The translations under genes and the position numbers were made by a program. Positions 1 to 8,315 of a stretch of DNA of 63,386 nt are shown in pieces. The notes beneath the pieces are model-generated. The model was not told the DNA's origin. It worked only from the letters and a program-made list of their open reading frames with translations, and did no database searches. Every line of letters starts with the position of its first letter. Within the stretch, counting starts at the first letter, position 1. This DNA is from Chloroflexi bacterium OHK40 (lineage in GTDB: Bacteria > Chloroflexota > Chloroflexia > Chloroflexales > Chloroflexaceae), in NCBI GenBank assembly GCA_004367505.1, contig SFCB01000194.1:1-63386 (forward strand), written 5' to 3'.

Positions 1-112
1 ATCCCCGGGGCGATGGATCCCCCGGGGGTGGGGGAATCCGGTCGGGGCGGCGGAACCCGGTCGGGACGACGGATTCCCCGGGGGCGGCGGAATCCGGTCG
101 GGGCGATCGATT
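1..112. repeat. Short direct repeats at the window edge
   Basis: A 17-base unit (GGAATCCGGTCGGGGCG) occurs at 33-49 and again at 89-105, with a diverged copy at 52-68. Around it are short GC palindromes built on CCCCGGGG. No open frame here has a recognisable product. The unit resembles in style the GC repeats at 49651-49781 and 63243-63386 but is not the same sequence. The element may continue left of the window, so its full size is unknown. Confidence 0.6.
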
Positions 113-115
113 CCG

Positions 116-445
116 CTAGAGTGGGCGCGTCGCTAGCTCCAGTTGGATAAGGTTCGCCAGCGCCTCCTCGCTGGAGCCACCGCACATCTCGGGCGTGGGC
201 CGGAGGCTGACGCAGACGGCCGGGCGCTCGGGGCGGCCGAAGAGCGCGCAGCGGTTCGCCGGGGTGAGCTGGGCGCAGCGCACCCCGGCTGGCTTACCCC
301 CGGGCATGCCGGGGATGGGCGACGAGATCGACGGCGCGATGCAGCAGGCCACGCAGCCTGCCCGGCACGCCAGAGCGCCCGCCGCAGGGTCGGGGAGGGC
401 CGAGGCCGACCCGCGCTCGCACTCAGTTGTTGGCGCGCCGTGCAT
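116..445 (-). CDS. YkgJ-type cysteine-cluster protein
   Basis: A 109-residue protein with the Cys pattern of the YkgJ family (putative zinc or iron chelating). Visible ligands are CRAGCVACC near residues 27-35 followed by spaced cysteines in VRCAQL, NRCALF and EMCGG. The motif APSISSPIPGMPGGKPAGVR is typical of the subgroup. Its ATG overlaps the TGA of the upstream enoyl-CoA hydratase by one base (TGATG), so translation is probably coupled and the two share a transcript. Function beyond metal binding is unknown. The protein is whole, with its stop just inside the window. Confidence 0.8.
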   Translation of the reverse strand: MHGAPTTECERGSASALPDPAAGALACRAGCVACCIAPSISSPIPGMPGGKPAGVRCAQLTPANRCALFGRPERPAVCVSLRPTPEMCGGSSEEALANLIQLELATRPL

Positions 446-1248
446 CAGGTGATTGGCCGGCCCCGCAGCGGCGGGAAGGCCGGTTCCTCGCGGGCGGCGA
501 AGGCGGCCAGGCCGATCTGGTAATCCTCGGAGGCGAGCGCCGCGCGGATGGCCGCCGTCTCATAGCGCAGCCCCTGTTCCAGGGCACACTCCAGCCCCAT
601 ATCGATCGCGGCCTTGGCGTAGGCCAGCGCGAGCGGGCTACGACGGGCGATCTCGGCGGCGAGGGCGCGGGCCGCCTGCGGCAGCTCACTGGCCGGCGCC
701 ACCTGGCCAACGAGGCCCCAGGCGAGGGCCTCCTGCGCGCCGATCCGCCGGGCGCTGAAGATCAGCTCCTTGGCCCGCCCGGGGCCGACCAGGCGCGGCA
801 GGCGCTGGGTGCCGCCCGCGCCGGGGATGATCCCCAGCCCCACCTCGGGCAGGCCCAGTTGCGCGTGCTCTGCGGCCAGCCGCAGATCGCAGGCCAGGGC
901 AAGCTCCAGCCCGCCGCCGAGGGCCAGCCCGTTGATCGCCGCGATCGTCGGGATCGGCAGGCGGGCCAGCTGATTGTTGCAATCGTTCATGGCGCGGTTG
1001 TGGGCCCAGCGCGCCGATGCGTCCATCGCGGCGCGCTCCTTGAGATCCGCCCCGGTGCAGAAGGCCCGCTCGCCGGCCCCGGTGAGCACCAGCACCCGCG
1101 CATCGCCGCCCTCCGCCAGCGTCGCTAGCGCCGCCATAAGTTCATTCACGAGCTGCACGCCGAGCGCATTCAGCCGCTCGGGGCGGCGCAAGGTGATTGT
1201 CGCGATGCCATCTGCGATGGTGAGATCGAGCTGCTCGTAGTGTGTCAT
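445..1248 (-). CDS. Enoyl-CoA hydratase/isomerase family protein
   Basis: A 267-residue crotonase-fold protein, normal length for the family. It adds water to 2-enoyl-CoA in beta-oxidation or a related acyl-CoA pathway. The oxyanion-hole segment AFCTGADLKE lies at 63-71. Both catalytic glutamates of true hydratases are present: Glu115 in GGGLELALACD and Glu135 in GLPEVGLGIIPGAGGTQ. That argues for hydratase rather than a specialised relative lacking one Glu. The ATG has a GGAG-type site upstream. The acyl chain cannot be deduced. It is cotranscribed with the downstream YkgJ-type gene. Confidence 0.88.
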   Translation of the reverse strand: MTHYEQLDLTIADGIATITLRRPERLNALGVQLVNELMAALATLAEGGDARVLVLTGAGERAFCTGADLKERAAMDASARWAHNRAMNDCNNQLARLPIPTIAAINGLALGGGLELALACDLRLAAEHAQLGLPEVGLGIIPGAGGTQRLPRLVGPGRAKELIFSARRIGAQEALAWGLVGQVAPASELPQAARALAAEIARRSPLALAYAKAAIDMGLECALEQGLRYETAAIRAALASEDYQIGLAAFAAREEPAFPPLRGRPIT

Positions 1249-1352
1249 CCCTGGCTCCTCCGCGTGGCGTTCGGCAAGGGTTCAGGCCGCTTGACCGTTT
1301 GGGTGCATCCAGGGCTTGCTGCTGCCGCAGCCCAGTTCCCTGTACCCTTGCC

Positions 1353-2402
1353 TTAGCGCAGCGCCCCCCGCGCCGCCACCGGCCACACGACCTCGACCGT
1401 CTCGCCTCGCACGCCCACGATGATGTCAAACAGGTTACTCACAACACAGCAATGGTTCGGCAGCACCGTCACGCGCTCGCCCACGGCGGGACGTTCGTTG
1501 CACCCGCTGAGATCCACCATGCCGTGCTCCTCCGAGAGGCGCACAATCGTCGCCTCGGGGTACTCAAGGATCAGGCCATAGCCCTCGAGGCCCAGGAGGT
1601 CGGAGGAGAGAGCCTTGCTCCCGCAGTCGAGGATGGCCCGCTCGGCGGTGGGCCGGCTCACCACCGTGGCGAGCACCGTCATGGCGCACTGCCCGAGACC
1701 CATCGCGCCGGCCTTGACGGTGGCGCGGTCGCCGTAGACATACGTGCCCGCGCGGTGCTCGGTCACCTCGGGGTACTCGTGGGCGCGCCACATGCCAGGG
1801 GTGCCGCCCCCGCTCACGCGCCTGGCCTCCAGGCCCAGAGCGCGCAGCCGCTCGAGGGCCTCGCGTACGAACGGCCCGGTACCGGCACCAGTGGGGTAGG
1901 TCATCAGGCCACCGAAGCGCAGCCCTGGCGACCGGGCGATCCGCGCGGCCAGCGCGGCGGCGGCCTCCGGCGTTTGCACGCCGCAGCGGCCCATCCCGGT
2001 GTCACACTCCACCAGCACCTCAAGCTCCAGACCCGCCGCAGCCATCGCGCCGGACAGGCCCGCAACCACCTCGGTCGAGTCGGCGCTGACGCTAAGGCGC
2101 GCGCGGCGGGCCAGGGCCACCAGTCGCTCAAGCTTGGCCGCCCCGACGATGTTGTAGGTGATAAAGATGTCCTCGATCCCGGCATCAGCCATCACCTCGG
2201 CCTCGCCGAGCTTCTGGCAGGTGACCCCGATCGCCCCGGCGGCTAGCTGCATCTGCGCAATCGCCGGGATCTTGTGGGTCTTGATATGGGGGCGGTTGGC
2301 GATGCCGTGCTCATCCAGGTAGGCCTGCAGCGCGGCGATATTGGCCTCCAGGCGGTCCAGATCCACCACGGCCACCGGGGTGTCGAGGGCGTCGATCTGC
2401 AT
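1353..2402 (-). CDS. D-threonine aldolase / D-serine dehydratase family PLP enzyme
   Basis: A 349-residue member of the fold-III PLP family that includes D-threonine aldolase and eukaryote-type D-serine dehydratase. The N-terminal alanine-racemase-like barrel carries the PLP lysine in RPHIKTHK (Lys41). The C-terminal domain carries the zinc-binding HxC motif in LPNHCCVVSNL. The open frame extends further upstream, but the ATG at 2402 starts directly on the conserved MxxxxLDTPxxVVDLDRLExNI and follows a GAGG site, so I chose it. Sequence alone does not separate aldolase from dehydratase. It is divergent from the VOC gene at 2589. Confidence 0.85.
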   Translation of the reverse strand: MQIDALDTPVAVVDLDRLEANIAALQAYLDEHGIANRPHIKTHKIPAIAQMQLAAGAIGVTCQKLGEAEVMADAGIEDIFITYNIVGAAKLERLVALARRARLSVSADSTEVVAGLSGAMAAAGLELEVLVECDTGMGRCGVQTPEAAAALAARIARSPGLRFGGLMTYPTGAGTGPFVREALERLRALGLEARRVSGGGTPGMWRAHEYPEVTEHRAGTYVYGDRATVKAGAMGLGQCAMTVLATVVSRPTAERAILDCGSKALSSDLLGLEGYGLILEYPEATIVRLSEEHGMVDLSGCNERPAVGERVTVLPNHCCVVSNLFDIIVGVRGETVEVVWPVAARGALR

Positions 2403-2538
2403 AGGCCTCGTCCGTATCCAGCAAGGATGCCACACTCTTATTGTGCCCGATTCTGCCGATCTTTGGGAAGGCATGCAGCGGTGGTTTTCGGACGTTGCTC
2501 GTGCCTTGCTCGCCACCCGGATACGCAGCGAGATCTGT

Positions 2539-2544
2539 TACAAT
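2539..2544 (+). promoter_or_regulatory. Candidate -10 for VOC/AKR pair
   Basis: TACAAT preceded by TGT, giving an extended -10 of the form TGnTACAAT, 45 bases before the VOC start codon. No convincing -35 is visible at the proper distance. The VOC gene has a strong AGGAAGAGGAAAG ribosome site. Confidence 0.4.
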
Positions 2545-2588
2545 CGCCGAGACCCGGCGCGCCTGCGCCGCACAGGAAGAGGAAAGCG

Positions 2589-3053
2589 ATGTCAGTACAG
2601 GGAATTGGCACCACCACCGTGGCCCAGGTCGGGCTGATCGTGCGTGATATCGAGGCCCGCGCGCGGGCATGGGCCGACGTGCTGGGGGTCCCGGTCCCGC
2701 CGATCATCGTCACCGCGCCAGTCGAGACGGCCCGCACCGAGTATGCTGGCGCCTCTACGCCCGCCCGGGCAAAGCTCGCCTTCTTCCACCTCGGGCAGGT
2801 AGACCTGGAGCTGATCGAGCCCATCGGCGGCCCGAGCACCTGGCAGGAGCAGCTCGATCGGCACGGCGAGAGCCTGCACCACATCGCCTTCCGCGTCCAG
2901 GGTTTGGGTGAAAGACTCGCGTACCTGGACGCCAGGGGTGTCCCGCTCATCCAGCGGGGCGAGTATACCGGCGGGCGCTACGCCTACGTCGATGGTGGCT
3001 CCACCCTGGGCGCGATCCTGGAGTTGCTCGAGAACGACGAGGTGGTCCAGTGA
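2589..3053 (+). CDS. VOC family (glyoxalase / methylmalonyl-CoA epimerase-like) protein
   Basis: A 154-residue vicinal-oxygen-chelate protein with two beta-alpha-beta-beta-beta modules. The length and the LIEPIGGPS...LHHIAFRV pattern resemble methylmalonyl-CoA epimerase. The first metal ligand, His in epimerases (HHVG), is Gln here (AQVGLIVRD), while later ligands are kept: Glu in LELIEP, His in LHHIAF and Glu in LELLEN. Substrate is unknown. The ATG at 2589 follows a strong purine-rich ribosome site. Its TGA overlaps a GTG (GTGA at 3050-3053) that is the likely original start of the aldo/keto reductase, so the two form an operon. Confidence 0.82.
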   Translation: MSVQGIGTTTVAQVGLIVRDIEARARAWADVLGVPVPPIIVTAPVETARTEYAGASTPARAKLAFFHLGQVDLELIEPIGGPSTWQEQLDRHGESLHHIAFRVQGLGERLAYLDARGVPLIQRGEYTGGRYAYVDGGSTLGAILELLENDEVVQ

Positions 3054-3101
3054 GCGCCGGGATGGCGCTGCGCCCCTTCCTTCGGGCGCACGGGGCTCGA
3101 T

Positions 3102-3998
3102 GTGACGCCGCTCTGTCTGGGATGTGCCCAGATCGGAGATATGCGCGGCGTGTTCGATCCGGTGCCGGAGACTCAGGCCCTGGAGTTGCTGCGGGCCTTC
3201 TTCCAGAGCCCGATCCGTTTCCTCGACACGGCGGCCGCCTATGGCGACGGCGAGAGCGAGCGGCGGATCGGCCTGGCATTGCGGGAGCTCGGCGGCATGC
3301 CGGAGGGTTATGTGCTCGCAACCAAGGCCGACCGCGATCTGGCGAGTGGCGATTTTAGCGGCGAGCAGACCAGGCGCTCGATCGAGCGTAGCCTGCGCCT
3401 CCTTGGCGTCGAGCACCTGCCGATCGTCCACCTCCACGACCCGGAGTATGCCAGCACCAGCTTCGCGGAGATCGTCGGGCCGGGTGGCGCCGTCGAGGTC
3501 CTGCACGACTACAAGCGCCAGGGCGTCATTGGCGCCATTGGCATTGCCGCGGGCCCGATCGACATGCTGATCCGCTATGTCGAAACCGATGCCTTCGATG
3601 CGGTGCTGAGCCATAATCGCTACACGCTGGTGGACCGTAGCGCGAGCCCGCTGTTTGACCTCGCGGCGCGCAAAGGCATGGCGGTGCTGAATGCGGCTCC
3701 CTACGGTAGTGGGATGCTCGCCAAGGGTCCCGACCAGTGGCAGAAGTATATGTACCGCCAGGCTTCGCCGGAGCTGGTGGAGCGCGTGCGCCAGATGGAT
3801 AGGGCCTGCCGGGAGTACAACGTGCCGCTCGCGGCGGCGGCCCTGCAGTTCTCCCTGCGTGATCCGCGGGTCACCGCGACGATTGTGGGCATGGCCCGCG
3901 CCGAACGTCTGACCCACACGATCGAGCTGGCGCGCCACCCCATTCCGGGCGAGCTCTGGGATGCGCTGGAGGCGATCGCGGGGGCGGGCCGCCCGTAG
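3102..3998 (+). CDS. Aldo/keto reductase (start region probably frameshifted)
   Basis: A 298-residue NAD(P)-dependent oxidoreductase of the aldo/keto reductase TIM-barrel superfamily, close to the D-threo-aldose/L-fucose dehydrogenase branch. The catalytic tetrad is visible: Asp and Tyr in FLDTAAAYGDGESE, Lys in LATKAD, His in VHLHDPE. The open frame can start only at GTG 3102, leaving DVTPLCLGCAQIG without the usual first strand. In the same frame just upstream the DNA reads GRTGL, and in the next frame it reads MALRPF, the normal family N-terminus. One extra base near 3075-3083 would explain this. The intended start is probably GTG 3050 or ATG 3062, coupled to the VOC stop. The gene is either a frameshift mutant or carries a sequence error. 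Confidence 0.82.
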   Translation: MTPLCLGCAQIGDMRGVFDPVPETQALELLRAFFQSPIRFLDTAAAYGDGESERRIGLALRELGGMPEGYVLATKADRDLASGDFSGEQTRRSIERSLRLLGVEHLPIVHLHDPEYASTSFAEIVGPGGAVEVLHDYKRQGVIGAIGIAAGPIDMLIRYVETDAFDAVLSHNRYTLVDRSASPLFDLAARKGMAVLNAAPYGSGMLAKGPDQWQKYMYRQASPELVERVRQMDRACREYNVPLAAAALQFSLRDPRVTATIVGMARAERLTHTIELARHPIPGELWDALEAIAGAGRP

Positions 3999-4020
3999 AA
4001 CGCCGTGCCGTGTGAGTGTC

Positions 4021-4044
4021 GGGGCACGCGTCAGTGCGTGCCCC
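4021..4044. terminator. GC hairpin between convergent genes
   Basis: A perfect 9-bp inverted repeat, GGGGCACGC and GCGTGCCCC, with a 6-base loop. It includes the stop codon of the P-type ATPase (4031-4033) and lies 22 bases after the aldo/keto reductase stop. There is no U-tract on either strand, so a bidirectional intrinsic terminator is only inferred. Confidence 0.5.
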
Positions 4045-6256
4045 GGTACCCCAGCAGCCGCATGCCGTTGAGCGTGACGAGCAGCGAGGTGCCGACGTCG
4101 GCCAGGACCGCCATCCACATCGTGCCCGCCCCGAGCAGGACCAGGGCCAGGAAGGCCAGTTTGATACCGATGCTGAGAGCGATGTTGGCGCTCACCGTGC
4201 CCATCGCCGCGCGGCTGAGCGCGATCGCGAAGGGCAGCCGGCGCAGATCATCGCTCATCAGAGTCACGTCGGCCGTCTCCATCGCCTGGTTGCTGCCGCC
4301 GTGGGCGCCGCCGATGGCGATACCGACGCTTGCCGCAGCGAGCGCCGGCGCATCGTTGATCCCGTCGCCGACCATGGCCGTGGGGCCGTGGGCGCGCTGC
4401 AGCTCCTCTACCGCAGCAACCTTCTGCTCTGGCAGCAGTTCGGCCCGCACCTCGGTAACGCCAACCTCGGCGCCGATACGCTCGGCGGTGGCGCGCTGGT
4501 CGCCGGTGAGCATCACTACGGCGCGCAGGCCAAGGTTCTTCAGCTCGGCAACGGCTTCGCGGCTGCTGGCGCGCGGGCTGTCGGCGAGCGTGATTGTGCC
4601 AAGGTAATCGCCCGCCACACTCACCATCACCGGGGTGTGGCCAGCCGCCGCATCGGCGCTTGCCGCCTGGCAGTGTGCGAGGTCGTGGGCGATCGTGCCA
4701 TCGAAGTGGCGATGACTGCCCACCAGCACCTCCCGCCCATCCACCAGACCGGCCACCCCCCGGCCCACCAGCGCCGTCACCCGTTCGGCCGCCGGCAGCC
4801 GCGACGCGAGCCCGCGCTCCGCCGATGCGCTGTTGATCGCGTGGGCCAGCGGGTGCTCCGAACGGCGCTCGACGGCCCCGGCCAGGGCCAGTACTTCGTC
4901 GCAGGCTACGCAGTGCCCGAGGGGAGCTCCAGGCGCGGAGCAACCTAGAGCCCGCACGGCTACCACGGAGGGGCGCCCGGCCGTGAGCGTGCCCGTCTTG
5001 TCGAGGGCCACCGCCCGCACGCGGCTCAGCGCTTCGACGAAGGCGCCACCCTTGATCAGCACACCACCACGGGCTGCCGCGCTCATCGCGCTCACGAGGC
5101 TCACCGGCGTGCTGATGACCAGCGCGCAGGGGCAGGCCACGACCAGCAGCGCGAGCCCCCGGTACAGCCAGCCAAACGTGTCGGGGGCGGGGTTCCAGAA
5201 GGGCTGCCCGAAGAGGAGCGGTGGGATGACGGCCACCAGCAGCGCCAGCACCACCACGGCGGGAGTGTAGAGGCGCGCGAAGCGGTCGACAAAGCGCTGC
5301 ACGGGTGCCCGGCGCTCCTGCGCCTCCTCGACCAGACGGATCATGCGGGCGATGGTCGTGTCGGCCGCCGGGCGGGTGACAAGCAGTTCCAGGCTGCCCT
5401 CGCCGTTGATGCTTCCGGCGAACACCTCGGCGCCGGGCTCCTTCTCAACCAGCCGGCTCTCACCGGTGATTGGCGCCTGGTTGACCGACGAGTGCCCGGC
5501 CCGCACCACCCCGTCCATGGCGATACGCTCCCCGGGCCGCACGACGATCACATCGCCGGCGCGGAGTTCGCCCACCGGCACCTGCTCCTCGCAGCCGGTG
5601 CCACAGCAGTCCGTGCTCAGCCGCGTGGCCGTAGCCGGCACCACCTCCATCAGGCTCCGGATGGCGTGGCGGGCGCGGGTGGCGGTGTAGCCTTCCAGGG
5701 CCTCGCCAAGGGCGAAGAGTACCATCACCAGCCCGGCCTCGACGTAGGCGCCGATCGCCACCGCGCCGATGGCGGCGATCGTCATCAGGGCGTTGATATT
5801 CAGCTCGCTGCCGAGGGTGAGGCCACGCCACGCGCTGCGGGCGATCGGCCCGATCGTTAGCGCCATGGCGAGCAGAGCCAGCCCATCGATCCAGGCAGCC
5901 TCCTGGCCGAGCAGCTCGTGGAGCACGATGCCCGGTAGTACCAGCAGCGCGCCAAGGAGCGCAAGGCGCGTCTCCTGGCGCGCCCACATAAAGCCAAAAA
6001 AGCCGGGAGCTGGCGCGGGTACAGCTCCCCCGGACGGGCTCGCGTCCGGGTTGTCCACCTCGTAGCCGAGCTCCCGGACGCGCCCGACGATGGCCTCGGG
6101 GGCCACCACGCCGCGCACGGTGAGGCGCTCGGTGGCGAAGCTCAGCTCGCAGGACTCGACGCCCGGAAGCTGGGCGACGCCACTCTCGATCGTGCGGGCG
6201 CATCCCGCGCAGTCCATCCCGCGAATGGTAAAGGTACGTTCGGCAGAGGTTGTCAT
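4031..6256 (-). CDS. Heavy-metal P1B-type ATPase (Zn/Cd/Pb class)
   Basis: A 741-residue inner-membrane metal exporter. Order: heavy-metal-associated domain with GMDCAGC (Cys16, Cys19), membrane segments, actuator domain with ITGES, transmembrane metal site CPC (Cys375-Pro-Cys377), phosphorylation site DKTGT (Asp419), hinge GDGINDAPALA, and a last membrane pair with a lysine (GIKLAFL) and aspartate (LADVGTS). CPC with that Lys/Asp pair marks the Zn2+/Cd2+/Pb2+ (ZntA/CadA) class rather than copper. Two extra cysteine clusters stand out: CCGTGC in the actuator region and CxxxxxxxxCxxC shortly after the DKTGT segment. I took the ATG at 6256 because it opens directly on the HMA domain; the frame runs on upstream through the promoter. 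MerR regulator lies upstream. Confidence 0.93.
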   Translation of the reverse strand: MTTSAERTFTIRGMDCAGCARTIESGVAQLPGVESCELSFATERLTVRGVVAPEAIVGRVRELGYEVDNPDASPSGGAVPAPAPGFFGFMWARQETRLALLGALLVLPGIVLHELLGQEAAWIDGLALLAMALTIGPIARSAWRGLTLGSELNINALMTIAAIGAVAIGAYVEAGLVMVLFALGEALEGYTATRARHAIRSLMEVVPATATRLSTDCCGTGCEEQVPVGELRAGDVIVVRPGERIAMDGVVRAGHSSVNQAPITGESRLVEKEPGAEVFAGSINGEGSLELLVTRPAADTTIARMIRLVEEAQERRAPVQRFVDRFARLYTPAVVVLALLVAVIPPLLFGQPFWNPAPDTFGWLYRGLALLVVACPCALVISTPVSLVSAMSAAARGGVLIKGGAFVEALSRVRAVALDKTGTLTAGRPSVVAVRALGCSAPGAPLGHCVACDEVLALAGAVERRSEHPLAHAINSASAERGLASRLPAAERVTALVGRGVAGLVDGREVLVGSHRHFDGTIAHDLAHCQAASADAAAGHTPVMVSVAGDYLGTITLADSPRASSREAVAELKNLGLRAVVMLTGDQRATAERIGAEVGVTEVRAELLPEQKVAAVEELQRAHGPTAMVGDGINDAPALAAASVGIAIGGAHGGSNQAMETADVTLMSDDLRRLPFAIALSRAAMGTVSANIALSIGIKLAFLALVLLGAGTMWMAVLADVGTSLLVTLNGMRLLGYRGTH

Positions 6257-6298
6257 CGATGCACCACTCTCATGGCGGCCCGGAGCGACCGCAGCGAG

Positions 6299-6330
6299 AG
6301 TGTACACCTTCGACTCTGGTTGAAAGTCAA
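6299..6330 (-). promoter_or_regulatory. MerR-type promoter of the metal ATPase
   Basis: On the minus strand, TTGACT (6325-6330) and TACACT (6299-6304) are separated by exactly 20 bases. The 19-20 bp spacer is the signature of promoters activated by MerR-family proteins, which untwist the DNA. The spacer holds an imperfect dyad (CTTTCAACCA / GAGTCGAAGG, about 6 of 10 positions matching). The expected transcription start is about 35 bases before the ATPase ATG. The MerR gene lies immediately upstream. Confidence 0.75.
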
Positions 6331-6398
6331 GCCCCTGAATTCGAGCGCGGGGGTGGTACAGCAACCCCCGGCACGCTCTTCAAGCCCGGGCTGCCCCG

Positions 6399-7211
6399 TT
6401 AGCGCGCCGGCCGCTCCTGCTCAAGGGCGAGGAAGAGCCGCGCGAAGAGGAAGGCATGGGCGCCACGGGCCACGAAGAGGTAGCCCTCCTCAGCCTGACG
6501 CAGCTCGGGCGCCTCACGGCCCGTCGAGGCGTGGCAGCCGGCCTCGAGCCGGGCGAGCCGCGCCAGCGCATCGGCGGCGGACGGATCGGCGCCGACAACC
6601 AGGATATGGTAGGCGTCGTCTTCTTGCCAGAGATGGACGTGGCGGCCCCGGAGGAGGGCGAGAATCACCCGGCCCTCGTGGCCCGTCAGCACGCAATCGG
6701 TCTCGGCGAGGAGCTGTTCGAGGGCGGCATCGGGGGAGAGGGCCTGGGGATCGGCGCAGACGCGCTCGATCAGCAGATCCAGCGCCGAGTGGCGCGGCCC
6801 GGCTGGGGCGGCCCTCAGGTCGCGCAGGAAGAGCCCGAGCTCGTGGCGCTGTACGAGCAGCGGGGTGAGCTGGCGCTCCAGGGCCACCAGGCGCTTGCGG
6901 GCCAGTGTGGCCAGCGCCTCCTCGCCGAGAGTGCCGTCGGCCTGCCCGGCAAGGAGCGTCTTGATATCGGCGAGGGCGAAGCCGAGGCGCTGGGCGCGCT
7001 GGATGAAGCGCAGGGTCTCCTCGGCGGCCGCAGTGTAGAGCCGGTAACCCGCTGCGGAGTAGTCGGCGGGCGCGAGCAGGCCCTGGGCCTCGTAGAATCG
7101 GAGCGCCGAGGGACGCAGGCCCACGCGCCGGGCGAGTTGGCCGATCGTCAGCAGTGGGGCGCCCCGCTCCGGCCCCTCGGGCCGTGTGGGTGTGCTGGTC
7201 GTGTGCGTCAT
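6399..7211 (-). CDS. MerR family transcriptional regulator with enlarged C-terminal domain
   Basis: A 270-residue regulator. The winged helix-turn-helix spans about 20-90 (LTIGQLARRVGLRPSALRFYEAQGLL) followed by the dimerisation helix. Metal-sensing MerR proteins are usually 130-150 residues; here about 130 more residues follow, with cysteines and histidines (ERVCADP, ETDCVLTGHEG, EAGCHAS) that could bind a metal or another effector. The gene sits just upstream of the metal ATPase and in the same direction, and a MerR-type promoter lies between them, so it most likely controls the ATPase. A palindrome GATAGCTATC (7214-7223) directly before its start may be part of its own promoter. Confidence 0.85.
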   Translation of the reverse strand: MTHTTSTPTRPEGPERGAPLLTIGQLARRVGLRPSALRFYEAQGLLAPADYSAAGYRLYTAAAEETLRFIQRAQRLGFALADIKTLLAGQADGTLGEEALATLARKRLVALERQLTPLLVQRHELGLFLRDLRAAPAGPRHSALDLLIERVCADPQALSPDAALEQLLAETDCVLTGHEGRVILALLRGRHVHLWQEDDAYHILVVGADPSAADALARLARLEAGCHASTGREAPELRQAEEGYLFVARGAHAFLFARLFLALEQERPAR

Positions 7212-7342
7212 ATGATAGCTATCCTACCACAACGGGCTGCGCCAGCGATGGGTGGCCTCAGGGGCAGCAGCCGACTGGGGCGCGGGTACGATCATCGGAA
7301 GAGGAGTGCGGGTTTCCAGCGTCAAGCTCATCACGGCTACTC

Positions 7343-7361
7343 CTGGCGGCTTGCCCGCCAG
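7343..7361. terminator. Short hairpin after the 7406-8287 gene
   Basis: Perfect 7-bp arms CTGGCGG and CCGCCAG with a 5-base loop, about 45 bases past the stop of the minus-strand membrane-protein gene. No U-tract. Offered as a weak terminator candidate. The rest of 7212-7405 shows no gene. Confidence 0.3.
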
Positions 7362-7405
7362 CCGATCCGGCGGAACTGCGCCCACGGTAGCAGCCTGCCT
7401 CTCGT

Positions 7406-8287
7406 TCAGGAACGATGCGGCCGGCGCCCGCGTGTGAGCAAGGCCCGTAGCCAGCGCCACATCGCCCGGACGTGGCGATCGAGGCTGAGCAGCAGCAGGC
7501 CAGCGATGAGCAGCGGGAGGGCGGGCCAGAAGGCGGCCAGGTCGGTGCCGTGGCGGAAGCCCGGGAGGTTGGCCACCAGCCAGATGCAGAGCGAGCCGGC
7601 ATAGCCCGGCCAGCCGGCGCGGATGCCGAGCAGTAGCGCCAGTGTCAGCAGCGCCAGCGGGAGCCCGGCGGGATGCTGGGGAATGCGCCCGGCGAGCATT
7701 GGGAGGGCGAGCAGCGCGACTCCGGCGGTGGCCAGGGCCGCCGCGATCCGCCGCCGGGTGCCGGTAGGCTGGACGAAGGGCTCGCCAGAACTGCCGATCG
7801 CTGGCGGGAGGGTGGGCAGAAGCCGCTCCAGATCGTTGGGGAGGGGGTAGGCGTCGGGGTGATTCTGAAGCGCCACGCTCAGCCCTCGCGCGGCGGCCTC
7901 GACGAGTGGCGCCGCTTCTGGCACCTGCCCAACGAGAGCAGGCGGGTCGGGCAGATCGATCGGGGGGGCTGGCAACTCGGCGGCCAGCACCGGCGGGAGG
8001 GTGATCCGGGCCGTAGTGTGCTCAACGCAGAGAAGCGCGAACACCCGCCGCCCGCGCCGCTCGTCCACCAGCAGCGCATCGCGCAGCGGGAGCGCGCCAA
8101 GCGCCCGACGCTCCCAGGCCGTGAGCAGTTCGGCCAGTTCGGCGCGCTGGTCGGGTGTGAGTCTGGCGCCCATCCGGCCCGCCCGCAGCTCGGTGAGTAA
8201 CGCACGGGGTGTCACGTCTCGCAGCAGCGCATGGACCGCGCGGCGGTCATAGGCGGCGAGGCTGAGGGCCGCGTGCTCGGGCTCCAT
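7406..8287 (-). CDS. Uncharacterised membrane protein
   Basis: I do not recognise this 293-residue protein. The first 190 residues are soluble and rich in Ala, Leu, Pro and Glu, with no cofactor motif. Residues from about 195 hold hydrophobic stretches (AALATAGVALLALPMLAG, LALLTLALLLGI, GYAGSLCIWLVANL, FWPALPLLIAGLLLLSL), so four membrane segments are likely, ending in an Arg-rich cytoplasmic tail. The ATG at 8287 gives MEPEHAAL; the frame is open a little further upstream without support. It lies 28 bases after the HAD phosphatase gene and probably shares an operon with it and argS. Confidence 0.7.
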   Translation of the reverse strand: MEPEHAALSLAAYDRRAVHALLRDVTPRALLTELRAGRMGARLTPDQRAELAELLTAWERRALGALPLRDALLVDERRGRRVFALLCVEHTTARITLPPVLAAELPAPPIDLPDPPALVGQVPEAAPLVEAAARGLSVALQNHPDAYPLPNDLERLLPTLPPAIGSSGEPFVQPTGTRRRIAAALATAGVALLALPMLAGRIPQHPAGLPLALLTLALLLGIRAGWPGYAGSLCIWLVANLPGFRHGTDLAAFWPALPLLIAGLLLLSLDRHVRAMWRWLRALLTRGRRPHRS

Positions 8288-8315
8288 GGCGACCCCTCGT
8301 CCCTGCCAGCTGCCG

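Noticed and set aside
2592-4118. 508-codon minus frame opposite the VOC and aldo/keto reductase genes
   Set aside because: It spans two recognised genes on the other strand and shows no domain.
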